From contig PKXZ01000049.1 in assembly GCA_003132525.1 (NCBI GenBank), forward strand, positions 201 through 44,300: 44,100 bases of DNA, written 5' to 3'. Made by a program: the position numbers and the translations under genes. Position 1 is the stretch's first letter. Each line of letters begins with the position of its first letter. The notes beneath the pieces are model-generated. The model was given only the letters and a program-made list of their open reading frames with translations. It was not told where the DNA came from and did no database searches. Below are positions 23,617-31,640 of the stretch, piece by piece. Origin of the DNA: Candidatus Dormiibacterota bacterium. GTDB lineage: Bacteria; Chloroflexota; Dormibacteria; Aeolococcales; Aeolococcaceae.

Positions 23617-23730
23617 ATGCTCGCGTTCCACGTCTTCGGCACCAAAGAGATCATCGTCTACGTGATCGTCATCGTGATCGTGCTCGCCATCGTCGGGTGG
23701 TACCTGATGCGAGGACGCTCGAGGGCCTAG
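23617..23730 (+). CDS. Small single-pass membrane protein, 37 aa
   Basis: ATG 23617 follows an ideal AAGGAGG site by 6 bases. The peptide starts MLAFHVFGTKE, has one strongly hydrophobic helix (IIVYVIVIVIVLAIVGWYL) and ends in a basic tail MRGRSRA, so the C-terminus should face the cytoplasm. A TAGGAT -10 candidate and a leader hairpin precede it. There is no family I recognise. It lies 122 bases after the prephenate-enzyme gene, probably as its own transcript. Short but well supported by its translation signals. Confidence 0.6.
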   Translation: MLAFHVFGTKEIIVYVIVIVIVLAIVGWYLMRGRSRA

Positions 23731-23748
23731 CACTCCGGCGCACGGCCA

Positions 23749-23763
23749 TGCCGGATTCCGGCA
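23749..23763. terminator. Palindrome after the small membrane-protein gene
   Basis: TGCCGGA-T-TCCGGCA is a perfect 15-base palindrome 18 bases after the stop and lies between convergent genes. It has no T-run. It may be a terminator or a protein-binding site. Confidence 0.3.
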
Positions 23764-23888
23764 GGTACGCCCTGCGGCGTGGCGGCCCGGCGTGCATCAG
23801 CCACGTTACCGTCAATGAGGGCGATAACTCGGGCCTTGCGTAACCTCGCGTCGACTGTGTTCGCTGTCCGCCGGGCGACGTCGTGAGG

Positions 23889-24269
23889 TCAGCCCGGTGG
23901 CGGAAGAAAGCTCGATGAGGGCATGAGATGACGCTGGATCTCGGCAGCGACGTTGTCCGCATCAGGTGTGGTCACGAGGATGCGCGCGTAGCTCGCGCCC
24001 TCGAGCTCGACCACGACAGCCCGCTCCCTCCCGTGCACGACCGCGAAGTCCTTGCCGAATGAGCCCCGTCGCGTTCCCACGGCGATCACGCCGGGAATGC
24101 CGGTCCCGGGCGCGCGGATGCCTCGAAGTTCAGGCCACGCATCTTCGACCGCCCGAACCGCGCGGATGGCACTGACAGGAACGCGAATGTCCGGATGAAC
24201 GGCCTCGAACTTCTCGAGCTCCGACATCTTGACCACGAGGTCCGAGCCTTCCACGATCAGGGTTGCCAT
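23889..24269 (-). CDS. Small PH-like conserved hypothetical protein
   Basis: 126 residues. It is mainly beta-strand: MATLIVEGSDLVVKMS, RVPVSAIRAVRAVEDAW, LRGIRAPGTGIPGVIAVGTR and RAVVVELEGASYARILVTTP, with a C-terminal helix, a layout like a bacterial PH domain. From memory, similar proteins with the GIRAPGTG..GVIA.GTRRG core are conserved in actinobacteria and have no known function. A TAAGAT -10 box lies 6 bases before the ATG, so the message should be leaderless. It is divergent from the aldo/keto reductase. Confidence 0.65.
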   Translation of the reverse strand: MATLIVEGSDLVVKMSELEKFEAVHPDIRVPVSAIRAVRAVEDAWPELRGIRAPGTGIPGVIAVGTRRGSFGKDFAVVHGRERAVVVELEGASYARILVTTPDADNVAAEIQRHLMPSSSFLPPPG

Positions 24270-24275
24270 CGGTCG

Positions 24276-24281
24276 ATCTTA
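24276..24281 (-). promoter_or_regulatory. -10 box (TAAGAT) for a leaderless transcript
   Basis: On the minus strand TAAGAT, then 6 bases, then ATG 24269; no ribosome site. It is paired back to back with the aldo/keto reductase promoter. Confidence 0.5.
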
Positions 24282-24300
24282 CGTCGGTCTTCCCGATGCG

Positions 24301-24321
24301 CCGTCGCGCCGTCGCGCCGTC
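24301..24321. repeat. Short tandem repeat CCGTCGCG in a divergent promoter region
   Basis: CCGTCGCG occurs twice and is followed by CCGTC, ending 4 bases before the TATCGT box of the aldo/keto reductase promoter. It could be a direct-repeat binding site or a simple repeat. Confidence 0.5.
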
Positions 24322-24325
24322 TTCG

Positions 24326-24331
24326 TATCGT
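24326..24331 (+). promoter_or_regulatory. -10 box (TATCGT) for a leaderless transcript
   Basis: TATCGT, then 7 bases, then ATG 24339; no ribosome site. Confidence 0.45.
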
Positions 24332-24338
24332 TGTCGGC

Positions 24339-25307
24339 ATGATCGCCGCGACGCTGGGACGCGATGGACCGCCGATCAGCCGGATCGGACTTGGTCTCGC
24401 GGCGATCGGCCGCCCCGCCTACATCACGACTGATCGCGCCGCCGACCTCGGCGGAGACCGGTCGATGGACGCCCTTCGTGAGCGAACCTCGCAGCTGCTC
24501 GACGCGGCCTACGCATCGGGCGTGCGCTATGTGGACGTCGCGCGCTCGTACGGGTCGGCCGAATTGTTTCTCAGCGGCTGGCTCGCGAGCAGGGGCGATA
24601 TCCACGACGTGGTCGTGGGGTCCAAGTGGGGGTACACCTATGTCGGAGGCTGGGATATCGCGGCGCCGGTGCAGGAGGTCAAGGATCTCTCGCCGGCGAA
24701 TTTCGAGCGGCAATACGCTGAGACGAGGGCACTGCTCGGCGACCACCTTCGCCTCTACCAGGTGCACTCGGTGACCATCGTGTCGGGTGCTATGGAGGAC
24801 GCGCCGCTGCTTGGGGCGCTGGCGCGGCGTCGCCGGGAAGGGTTGCTCATCGGCATCACGACCACCGGTCCGAGACAGGAAGACACCATCCGCCGAGCGC
24901 TCGAGGTCCGGGTCGACGGGGAGCAGCTGTTCTCGTCGGTGCAGGCCACCTGGAATCTGCTCGAGCCGTCGGCTGGTCCCGCACTCAATGAGGCGTCGGC
25001 CGCGGGGTGGGCGGTGATCGTCAAGGAGGCTGTCGCCAACGGCAGGTTGACCCAGGTCGGCGACGCCGGCAGGGACGACACGCCCCTGGGGAGAGCGGCG
25101 GCAGCCGCGGGTGTCACACCCGACGCACTCGCCATCGCGGCCGCGCTCGCGCAACCGTGGGTTTCGGTGGTGCTGAGCGGCGCTGTCAGCGTCGAGCAGC
25201 TGAGCAGTAATCTGCACGCGCTCGACGCCGCCGCTGTCGAGCTCCCTGAGACAGCCGAGCCCGCCGGGCAGTACTGGGCCGCGAGATCAGCACGACCCTG
25301 GACCTAG
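24339..25307 (+). CDS. Aldo/keto reductase family protein
   Basis: 322 residues from ATG 24339. A TIM-barrel aldo/keto reductase: ISRIGLGLAAIGRPAYI at the N-terminus, YVDVARSYGSAELFLSGWL containing the catalytic Asp and Tyr, Lys in VVGSKWGYTYVGGWD, and LYQVHSV with the catalytic His. The tetrad Asp-Tyr-Lys-His is thus present. It probably reduces an aldehyde or ketone with NAD(P)H; the substrate is unknown. It resembles the L-fucose/D-threo-aldose dehydrogenase-like branch in motif order, but this is not certain. It stops 7 bases from the convergent transglutaminase gene. Confidence 0.85.
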   Translation: MIAATLGRDGPPISRIGLGLAAIGRPAYITTDRAADLGGDRSMDALRERTSQLLDAAYASGVRYVDVARSYGSAELFLSGWLASRGDIHDVVVGSKWGYTYVGGWDIAAPVQEVKDLSPANFERQYAETRALLGDHLRLYQVHSVTIVSGAMEDAPLLGALARRRREGLLIGITTTGPRQEDTIRRALEVRVDGEQLFSSVQATWNLLEPSAGPALNEASAAGWAVIVKEAVANGRLTQVGDAGRDDTPLGRAAAAAGVTPDALAIAAALAQPWVSVVLSGAVSVEQLSSNLHALDAAAVELPETAEPAGQYWAARSARPWT

Positions 25308-25314
25308 GTCGCGC

Positions 25315-26223
25315 TTATTGCTGCTGTTGTTGCTGCTGCCAGTGCACCGCGGCGTGATGCTCGACACGGTCCACCTGCTGGTTGGACATCCGCGCAATTC
25401 GGACGGTCACCTCGGGCGGCGTGCCCTTCGCCTTGCCGAAGAAGAGACCGTGGTGGGGTGCGACATCACCGTAGTCACGACCGACCGCGAGCCGGAGATG
25501 GTGGGCGCCGACGTGCTCACCGAGCGTCGGGTCGAGCCCGAGCCAGCGCCCGTCCGCACCACATACCTCGATCCACGCATGTGACTGCCCCTCAACGACC
25601 TTCTCCTCGTCCACGGGTCCGAGGTAGCCGCTCACGTATCGTGCAGGCCACCCGGCGCCACGGACCATCGCGAGGAAGAGATGCGTGAAGTCCTGGCAGA
25701 CGCCCGCGCCACCCGCCAGGAGATCGTCAATGCTCGATTCGACGGTGGTGGCGCCGCTCACGTAGCGGAACTCGCGCCGGATCCGCTGCGCGGTGGCCAG
25801 CACACTGTCGAAGCTGGTGTCATCGCCGTTCCACTCGTGCCACAGCGTCCGCGTGTTCTCGCCGAGCGGGACCCGTGGGCTCGGCAGGATGAACTCGAGA
25901 CGTGGATCGCCGGCAAGCGCTTCCGAGTCCCACGCCGCGAGCCGGCGGCGGCGCGGCTCGGTGTTCTCGACAACCGCATCGACGGTGAATTCGAGTAGGT
26001 CGTGCGGAGTCGTGACATCGAGGCGGTGCACGAAATTGCCGAAATAATCGACCCGGCTGCGCGGCACCGCCCACGGTTTGCTCAGCAGCGAGAACGCCAG
26101 GGTGCGCTGCGACCCGCGGTCGCGAGGGCGCATGCGCACCTCGTTGTAGGAAAGGCTCACCTTCGCCGTATATCTCAGCACGGTGCGGTGCGACACCGAG
26201 TAGGTCAGCGTGTCAGTACCCAT
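25315..26223 (-). CDS. Transglutaminase-like protein with bacterial N-terminal region and poly-Gln tail
   Basis: 302 residues. The N-terminal beta domain (SHRTVLRYTAKVSLSYNEVR, then MRPRD) is the Bact_transglu_N type. The papain-like core has Cys in GAGVCQDFTHLF, His in GQSHAWIEV and Asp in GLDPTLGEH, so the catalytic triad is intact. It is a cytoplasmic protease/amidase-like fold. The C-terminus ends in seven Gln. It overlaps the stop of the ATP-grasp gene by 19 bases on the same strand, so it is the second gene of that operon. Confidence 0.87.
   Translation of the reverse strand: MGTDTLTYSVSHRTVLRYTAKVSLSYNEVRMRPRDRGSQRTLAFSLLSKPWAVPRSRVDYFGNFVHRLDVTTPHDLLEFTVDAVVENTEPRRRRLAAWDSEALAGDPRLEFILPSPRVPLGENTRTLWHEWNGDDTSFDSVLATAQRIRREFRYVSGATTVESSIDDLLAGGAGVCQDFTHLFLAMVRGAGWPARYVSGYLGPVDEEKVVEGQSHAWIEVCGADGRWLGLDPTLGEHVGAHHLRLAVGRDYGDVAPHHGLFFGKAKGTPPEVTVRIARMSNQQVDRVEHHAAVHWQQQQQQQ
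25318..25338. repeat. Gln codon repeat at the end of a transglutaminase gene
   Basis: Seven consecutive CAG/CAA codons (minus strand) immediately before the stop codon. Mixed codons argue against a pure replication-slippage tract. Confidence 0.8.
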
Positions 26224-27650
26224 GTGTCCTTGCTCCCGCCCCCCTTGGACGAGTTGACCACGAGCTCGTCGGGATCACCCGCAACCCGGGTGAGCCCGCC
26301 CGGAACGATCCACGGCCGTTCGTCGAGCAGCACGAAGGGACGCAGGTCGACGGAGCGAGGCTCGAAGCCGCCGCCCGCGCGGAGACACACCGCGCGGCTC
26401 AGCGTCACCTCCTCCTGGGCCAGCCACTGGCGAGGATTGCCCGTGACACCATCGAGGAACTCGCCGCGTTCCTTCGACGCCATCAGCCTCCCGAAATGGA
26501 TCCCGTAGCCACCGCTGGCGTCCACGGGCTTCAGCACCATCTTGTCGATATTGGCCACAACGTATGCCAGTTGGGCGGCATCGCTGAGGTCGTAGGTGGG
26601 GACGTTCTCCATCAGGGGTTCCTCGCCGAGGTAGTAGCGGATCATCGCGGGAACATACGGATAGATAACCTTGTCATCGGCGACCCCCGTCCCCGGTGCG
26701 TTGGCGATGGCGACGTTGCCGCGTCGCCACGCCTCGATGAGTCCCGGCGCCCCGAGCATCGAGTCGCGCCGGAAGACCAGGGGATCGAGCCATTCGCTGT
26801 TGACGCGCGAGTAGATGACGTCAACGCGCTGTGCGGCGCCCTCGGCGTCGCGCCGGTAGACCTCGTCCTCGACGACGATGAGCTCGTGGCCTTCGACGAG
26901 AGTCGCGTTCATCTCGGCGGCGAGGAGCTGGTGCTCGTAGTACGCCGCGTTGTACGAGCCCGGGGTGAGCACGACGATGTCGGCGTCCCACTGGCGAGGG
27001 GCGATGCGCTGCAGGATGCGCCGCAGCCTCCCGGTGTAACCGTGGATCGGACGGACCGGGGCCAGCTCGAACCAGTCCGGTGCCAGCGACTCCATCGCGC
27101 GCCGCGACTCCAGCGCGTACGCGATGCCACTCGGGATCCGGACATTGTCCTCGAGCACATGGAAGGTGCCGTTGACGCGCACCACGTCGATGCCTGACAC
27201 GTGACACCAGGTCGCACGGGGCGGGCGAATCCCGACGATGTCGCGGAGGTAGCCGGTGCTGCTGTACACGAGCCGGCCGGGGACAACCCCGTGCCGGATC
27301 GCGCGCTGCGATCCGTAGCAGTCGGAGACGAACAGGTCGAGCGCCATCGCGCGCTGGGACAGGGCGCGCGTCAGCGACCGCCATTCTGCCGACGAGAGCA
27401 CTCGCGGCACCGGGTCAAACGGGAAGATCGGCGCCACGCCCTCGGTGGGGACCCCGAAGGTGACGCCCCGATCAGCAAACCACTGCTGCGCGTCGCGGCG
27501 GATCTGCGGCAGGGACGCGGCAGCCCGCTCGAGGGTCGCCAGCAACTCCGTGTAGGGAGGCCGGACCACGCCGTCAATGTCGACGCACTCATCGGCGGCG
27601 CGTGGCAACCCGAAGGCTGGCGCCCTCGCCGTACCGGCCCCGGTTGTCAT
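26205..27650 (-). CDS. Circularly permuted ATP-grasp protein (former DUF404/DUF407)
   Basis: 481 residues. Conserved landmarks are FPFDPVPRVLSSAEWRSLTR in the N-terminal third, RPPRATWCHVSGIDVVR, the LEDNVRIPSGIAYALESR block, VLTPGSYNAAYYEHQLLA, YSRVNSEWLDPL, NAPGTGVADDK and MVLKPVDASGGYGIHFG, which holds the ATP-binding Lys and Gly-rich loop. The family is predicted to form peptide (amide) bonds using ATP and usually occurs with transglutaminase-like and alpha-E proteins. Here it begins an operon with a transglutaminase and is divergent from two more. The start ATG is 6 bases after a TACTGT -10 box. Confidence 0.92.
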   Translation of the reverse strand: MTTGAGTARAPAFGLPRAADECVDIDGVVRPPYTELLATLERAAASLPQIRRDAQQWFADRGVTFGVPTEGVAPIFPFDPVPRVLSSAEWRSLTRALSQRAMALDLFVSDCYGSQRAIRHGVVPGRLVYSSTGYLRDIVGIRPPRATWCHVSGIDVVRVNGTFHVLEDNVRIPSGIAYALESRRAMESLAPDWFELAPVRPIHGYTGRLRRILQRIAPRQWDADIVVLTPGSYNAAYYEHQLLAAEMNATLVEGHELIVVEDEVYRRDAEGAAQRVDVIYSRVNSEWLDPLVFRRDSMLGAPGLIEAWRRGNVAIANAPGTGVADDKVIYPYVPAMIRYYLGEEPLMENVPTYDLSDAAQLAYVVANIDKMVLKPVDASGGYGIHFGRLMASKERGEFLDGVTGNPRQWLAQEEVTLSRAVCLRAGGGFEPRSVDLRPFVLLDERPWIVPGGLTRVAGDPDELVVNSSKGGGSKDTWVLTR

Positions 27651-27656
27651 TCACGG

Positions 27657-27662
27657 ACAGTA
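27657..27662 (-). promoter_or_regulatory. -10 box (TACTGT) for a leaderless transcript
   Basis: On the minus strand TACTGT, then CCGTGA, then ATG 27650; no ribosome site. Confidence 0.5.
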
Positions 27663-27736
27663 CTCCCCGCATCCGCCGCATCGTCATTGGTCGTGGCGCA
27701 CAAGGCGACGGGGCGACGATTGTGCAGCCAGAGTGG

Positions 27737-27764
27737 TTCACACGCTGCAAATCGGCAGTACAGT
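27737..27764 (+). promoter_or_regulatory. Promoter TTCACA-N16-TACAGT for a leaderless transcript
   Basis: TTCACA (27737-27742), a 16-base gap and TACAGT (27759-27764) are followed by 7 bases and GTG 27772. This is the clearest two-box promoter among the leaderless starts here. Confidence 0.55.
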
Positions 27765-27771
27765 GAGGGCC

Positions 27772-28659
27772 GTGATCGGCGCCCCCACGAGCGGTCGACG
27801 GCTTCGCGTGGGCTGTGAGTTCCTCCATGACCTCGACTGGCCGGTCACGTTCGTCCTGCAGGTCGAGCCGCGCCCGGACGCGGTTCACGCGCTGAGCAGC
27901 GCCGGAGTCGAGACCTGGCCACGGACCTCCCTGCACGAGTACACGGACATGTACGGAAACAGGTGTCAGCGATTCGTCCTCGGACCCGGGAGCGTGCGCA
28001 TCCGCTATGAGGCCGAGGTCGAGGTGGACAGCGGCATCGACGAGGCGGACGAGACCGCGACACAGCGTGCGGTGGCCGACCTGCCCGACTCCACGCTCCA
28101 CTTCACGCTGGCCAGCCGGTACTGCGAGTCCGACAAGCTTGGCAACACTGCGTGGCGTCTGTTCGGCGACGAACCGCCAGGGTGGCCGCGCGCCAAGGCG
28201 GTTGTCGACTGGGTGCATGACAACGTCACCTTCCGGCACGGCAGCACTGGACCATCGACGGGGGCGACGGATGTGTACCTTCAGCGCGAGGGAGTCTGCC
28301 GCGACTTCGCTCAACTCGCGGTCGCGTTCCTGCGTGGTCTGAACATCCCGGCGCGCTACTGCTTCGGGTATCTCCCCGACATCGACGTGCCACCACCGAA
28401 CGAGCCGATGGACTTCGCCGCGTGGCTCGAGGCGTATGTCGGCGACCGCTGGTACACGTTCGACCCCCGCAACAACACGAGACGCACCGGTCGGGTGCTG
28501 ATCGGGCGCGGCCGTGACGCGCTCGACATCGCGATGATGACCCACTACGGCGCGGCGCCCTTGCGTGCCATGCGCGTGGTCGCGGAGCCGATCGAGGCGC
28601 AGCCGTGGTCCAGCGCAGTTCCCGCTGTGGTCGGTGAGTTCGCCGAGGACGTTCAGTGA
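27772..28659 (+). CDS. Transglutaminase-like protein lacking the usual catalytic His
   Basis: 295 residues from GTG 27772. It has an N-terminal beta domain (VGCEFLHDLDWPVTFVLQVE) and a core with Cys in EGVCRDFAQLAVAFLRG. The usual HAW.E segment reads MDFAAWLEAYVGDRWYTFDP, so the His of the Cys-His-Asp triad is Ala, while the Asp-containing FDP is present. The subfamily with DF[HSA]AW is known from other bacteria, as I recall, and may be non-catalytic or use another base. It overlaps the next transglutaminase gene by 4 bases (GTGA), forming a tight operon. Confidence 0.87.
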   Translation: MIGAPTSGRRLRVGCEFLHDLDWPVTFVLQVEPRPDAVHALSSAGVETWPRTSLHEYTDMYGNRCQRFVLGPGSVRIRYEAEVEVDSGIDEADETATQRAVADLPDSTLHFTLASRYCESDKLGNTAWRLFGDEPPGWPRAKAVVDWVHDNVTFRHGSTGPSTGATDVYLQREGVCRDFAQLAVAFLRGLNIPARYCFGYLPDIDVPPPNEPMDFAAWLEAYVGDRWYTFDPRNNTRRTGRVLIGRGRDALDIAMMTHYGAAPLRAMRVVAEPIEAQPWSSAVPAVVGEFAEDVQ

Positions 28660-29603
28660 CGTTGCGCCCGGACTCGCCGGCGTCGGATCGGGTGCACAAC
28701 TGGTCCGCAGGCCCGCTGCAGGTGGACTGGAGTCGTGTCGAGCGGACGCGCTACAGGATCCATCAGCGCATCACGTATCGTTATGAGGGTCCGGTGCGAT
28801 CGCTCGAGCAGCGCCTTGTCGTCCAACCGCGGAGCGTTCACGGTGATCAACGGCGGCTCAGCCGCCGCCTGACCGTGCTCAGTGCGATTCCCGAGAGCGT
28901 CGAGGCCAGTGTTGACCTGTTCGGGAACACGGTGGTCATGCTGAACATTCCCCGCGTGGAGGAGGAGGTCACCTTCGTCACCTCGAGCGTGGTGGAGCGC
29001 GATGCCCAGCATGGTCCACACATCGAACCGGCCGCGTTGCTCCAGGACCACAATCTCCTGGACGCGACGCCACTCACCTGCGCCGATCAAACCATCGATC
29101 TGCTTGCGGAAGAGTTGATGGCCAGCGGTCTGACCGGCACCGCGCTCGCGACCGCGGCGAATGAATGCGTGCACAACGCCCTGAGCTACCAGCACGGCGC
29201 CACGTCGGTTCGCACCACAGCGGCCGAGGCGCTCGCCCGCCGCGCGGGCGTGTGCCAGGACTACGCGCACGTGCTCCTGGCGCTGACTCGCCGGCTCGGC
29301 CTTGCATCGCGCTACATCTCGGGACAGATGCTCGGATTCGGGGGTTCGCATGCCTGGGTGGAGGTCCTGGTCCCGGACCCGAGTGGTCATGCGCGTGTAC
29401 TGTCGCTCGACCCCACCCATGGACGCGCGACGGGTTACGAGTACATCACCGTCGCCGTGGGACGTGACTTCGCGGATGTAACTCCGCTCTCAGGGACCTA
29501 TCAGGCGCCGTTCGCGGGATCGCTCACGGCCACAAAGCGCGTGTTCATGACCGCACTTGGCCCCGGCGACTGCACCGACTCCGACGTGCAAGCCATCGCC
29601 TGA
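28656..29603 (+). CDS. Transglutaminase-like protein with intact triad
   Basis: 315 residues, GTG start overlapping the previous stop. It has a bacterial transglutaminase N-terminal domain (YRIHQRITYRYEGPVRSLEQ) and a core with Cys in RAGVCQDYAHVL, His in GGSHAWVEVLV and Asp in LSLDPTHGR. All three catalytic residues are present. In related loci such proteins sit beside ATP-grasp peptide synthetases, and a role in trimming or ligating peptide tags has been proposed for these loci. It ends 38 bases before the convergent OB-fold gene. Confidence 0.88.
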   Translation: MTLRPDSPASDRVHNWSAGPLQVDWSRVERTRYRIHQRITYRYEGPVRSLEQRLVVQPRSVHGDQRRLSRRLTVLSAIPESVEASVDLFGNTVVMLNIPRVEEEVTFVTSSVVERDAQHGPHIEPAALLQDHNLLDATPLTCADQTIDLLAEELMASGLTGTALATAANECVHNALSYQHGATSVRTTAAEALARRAGVCQDYAHVLLALTRRLGLASRYISGQMLGFGGSHAWVEVLVPDPSGHARVLSLDPTHGRATGYEYITVAVGRDFADVTPLSGTYQAPFAGSLTATKRVFMTALGPGDCTDSDVQAIA

Positions 29604-29641
29604 GCGCTTGTCGTTCGCAGGCAAGGGCCACTTGACTCGGG

Positions 29642-30022
29642 CTAGTCGCCAACCAGCTCGTAATACGGATTCAGGATCGCGAGCTGGCGCCGCCAGAGGC
29701 CAACCATGCCCTCGACGAGCACGCGTGCGCCCAGTTCTATTCCCGGGATGCGTCGTCTTCCCGGAAAGACGAGGAGCAGGCTGCCGGCATCGTCACCGAT
29801 CTCACATCCGAGGCTGGACCCGGTCGGGGTTTCCTGCATGCGCAGGGCTCGCACCGTGCCCGTCGCGCGAATCCGGTTCCGCCACTTTGCCTGATTGATG
29901 GGCGCGGTCGCCGGCGCGGGGACGTCGGGCTCGTCGCCAACGGACGCTGGACTCCTGCTCGGGGTCATCTCACTCGCACCCGCTTCGATTCGGCGGAACG
30001 CCGTGTGCATGGCTGTCATCAT
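29642..30022 (-). CDS. OB-fold nucleic-acid-binding domain protein (actinobacterial type)
   Basis: 126 residues (start ATG 30022; 30019 and 30010 also possible). After a ~50-residue variable segment comes a compact OB-like barrel: RIRATGTVRALRM, SSLGCEIGDDAGSLLLVFPG, RRRIPGIELGARVLVEGMVG and the ending LAILNPYYELVGD. The RRIPGI...G..L.VEG...NPYYEL pattern matches a small family of OB-fold proteins common in actinobacteria. Its binding target is not known. No helicase or DNA repair gene is adjacent. Confidence 0.72.
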   Translation of the reverse strand: MMTAMHTAFRRIEAGASEMTPSRSPASVGDEPDVPAPATAPINQAKWRNRIRATGTVRALRMQETPTGSSLGCEIGDDAGSLLLVFPGRRRIPGIELGARVLVEGMVGLWRRQLAILNPYYELVGD

Positions 30023-30102
30023 CAGTAACGGTGTCAGAACTCACGTCGGGAAGCTTCGTCCTTCGCGCACACATCTGGTCAGCGACTGCTGTGCATCCGG
30101 CA

Positions 30103-31587
30103 TCAACTGGCGATCGACTCGACGACAGCGACATCGGCAGCCGGCTCTTCATTCGCGTTGTCGATCCGCGCGACATCACCCCGGCGCACCGTCGCCGCGA
30201 GGATCGCCGCACCCGACAGCATCAGGAATGCTCCGACGAGGAACGCCACGTGGAAGCCGGCGACGAGGGCGCTGACGCCGTCCGCGGCCGTCGGCACGTG
30301 GCCAAGCGCCAACAAGTTGTTCGCGGTGGCGTTTGCCGCGAGCGTTGAGAGCACCGCCAACCCGATTGCACCACCGAGCTGTTGCGACGTGTTGAGCAGT
30401 CCTGACGCCAGTCCCGCATCCTCGGCGCCCACGTTGGTGGTCGCGATGAGCGTGATCGGCACGAAGGTGAGCCCCATGCCCACGGCCATGATCATCAGCC
30501 CGGGCAGCAGGTCACCGAGGTAAGTTCCCGCCACCGGGATTCTGCTCAAGACGACGAGTCCCACTGCCGCGATTGACATGCCCGACAGTCCGACCGCACG
30601 AACGCCGACCCGGCGAATGAGCTGCTGCGATAACCCGGCGCCCGCGACGATGCCCAAGGTGACGGGGAGGAAGGCGAGCCCGGCGCGGAGTGCGCTGTAG
30701 CCGAGCACCTCCTGCACGTAGATCGAGGCGAAGTAGAACATCGCGAACATGCCGCCGGCGACGAGGAGCATCGCGGCATTCGCTCCGCTGATGGATCGCA
30801 TCCGGAAGATGCCGAGCCGGATCAGCGGATGGCGGAGCCGGTTTTCGATCATCACGAAGCCAGACAGCAGCGCAACGGCAAGGGCTCCGAGACCAAGTGT
30901 CTCAACGGAGATCCACCCCGCGGTCTCAGCGTTTACCAGCGCATAGACGAGCACCACAAGTCCTGCCGTCACCGATACGGCCCCCGCGATATCGACCCCG
31001 CCACGAGCGTGCTCCACGCGGCTCTCAGGCACGAACCGCAGGGCGAGCGCGATGGCGATCACGCCGACCGGAACATTCACGAAGAAGATCCACTGCCAGG
31101 AGAAGAGGGTGGTGAGCACGCCGCCGAGGAGGAGTCCGATCGCCCCGCCGCCGACGGCCACCGCGCTCCAGACGCCGAGTGCGGTCGTCCGCTCACGCCC
31201 CTCGGCGAACGTGGTGGTGAGCACGGCGAGCGCCGCCGGCGAAACCAGCGCACCGCCGAGACCCTGCAGCGCCCGGCCGGCGACGAGGATTCCTGCCGAG
31301 CCGGCGAACCCATTCATGAGAGAGGCGGCAGAGAACAGCACGATGCCGATGACGAACAGGCGGCGGCGCCCGATGAGATCGGCGGCCCGTCCGCCGAGCA
31401 TCAGAAAACCTCCGAACGCGAGCGTGTAGGCGTTCACGATCCATTGCAGGCTCTCGGGCGAGAAGTGGAGGCCGCGCTGGATCGAGGGCAGCGCGACGTT
31501 CACGATGGTCGCATCGAGGATGACCATGAACTGGGCGAGGCCGACGATCACGAGGACGAGCCAGGGGTTGACGCGTCTTGGTTGCAT
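30103..31587 (-). CDS. MFS efflux pump, DHA2 (EmrB/QacA) family
   Basis: 494 residues, about 14 membrane helices. The helix-1 signature LDATIVNVALPSI is diagnostic of 14-helix drug/H+ antiporters. RAADLIGRRRLFVIG is the loop 2-3 motif A and RALQGLGGALVSPAALAV lies in helix 4-5. LLGGVLTTLFSWQWIFFVNVPVG is motif C and its following segment. The pump would export hydrophobic drugs or cations in exchange for protons. ATG 31587 has a GAGGA ribosome site about 8 bases upstream; GTG 31602 is an alternative. The divergent TetR gene and two operators upstream show that it is repressed until a ligand appears. Confidence 0.9.
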   Translation of the reverse strand: MQPRRVNPWLVLVIVGLAQFMVILDATIVNVALPSIQRGLHFSPESLQWIVNAYTLAFGGFLMLGGRAADLIGRRRLFVIGIVLFSAASLMNGFAGSAGILVAGRALQGLGGALVSPAALAVLTTTFAEGRERTTALGVWSAVAVGGGAIGLLLGGVLTTLFSWQWIFFVNVPVGVIAIALALRFVPESRVEHARGGVDIAGAVSVTAGLVVLVYALVNAETAGWISVETLGLGALAVALLSGFVMIENRLRHPLIRLGIFRMRSISGANAAMLLVAGGMFAMFYFASIYVQEVLGYSALRAGLAFLPVTLGIVAGAGLSQQLIRRVGVRAVGLSGMSIAAVGLVVLSRIPVAGTYLGDLLPGLMIMAVGMGLTFVPITLIATTNVGAEDAGLASGLLNTSQQLGGAIGLAVLSTLAANATANNLLALGHVPTAADGVSALVAGFHVAFLVGAFLMLSGAAILAATVRRGDVARIDNANEEPAADVAVVESIAS

Positions 31588-31615
31588 AGCGTTCGTCCTC
31601 ACTTTGGGGTAGAAT

Positions 31616-31631
31616 CGGAGCGTTGGCTCCG
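31616..31631. promoter_or_regulatory. Operator 1 of the efflux-pump regulator
   Basis: CGGAGC-GTTG-GCTCCG. Same layout as operator 2 (6-4-6) with centres 31 bases apart. It lies just after the expected pump transcription start. Confidence 0.7.
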
Positions 31632-31640
31632 GTTAGGAGT

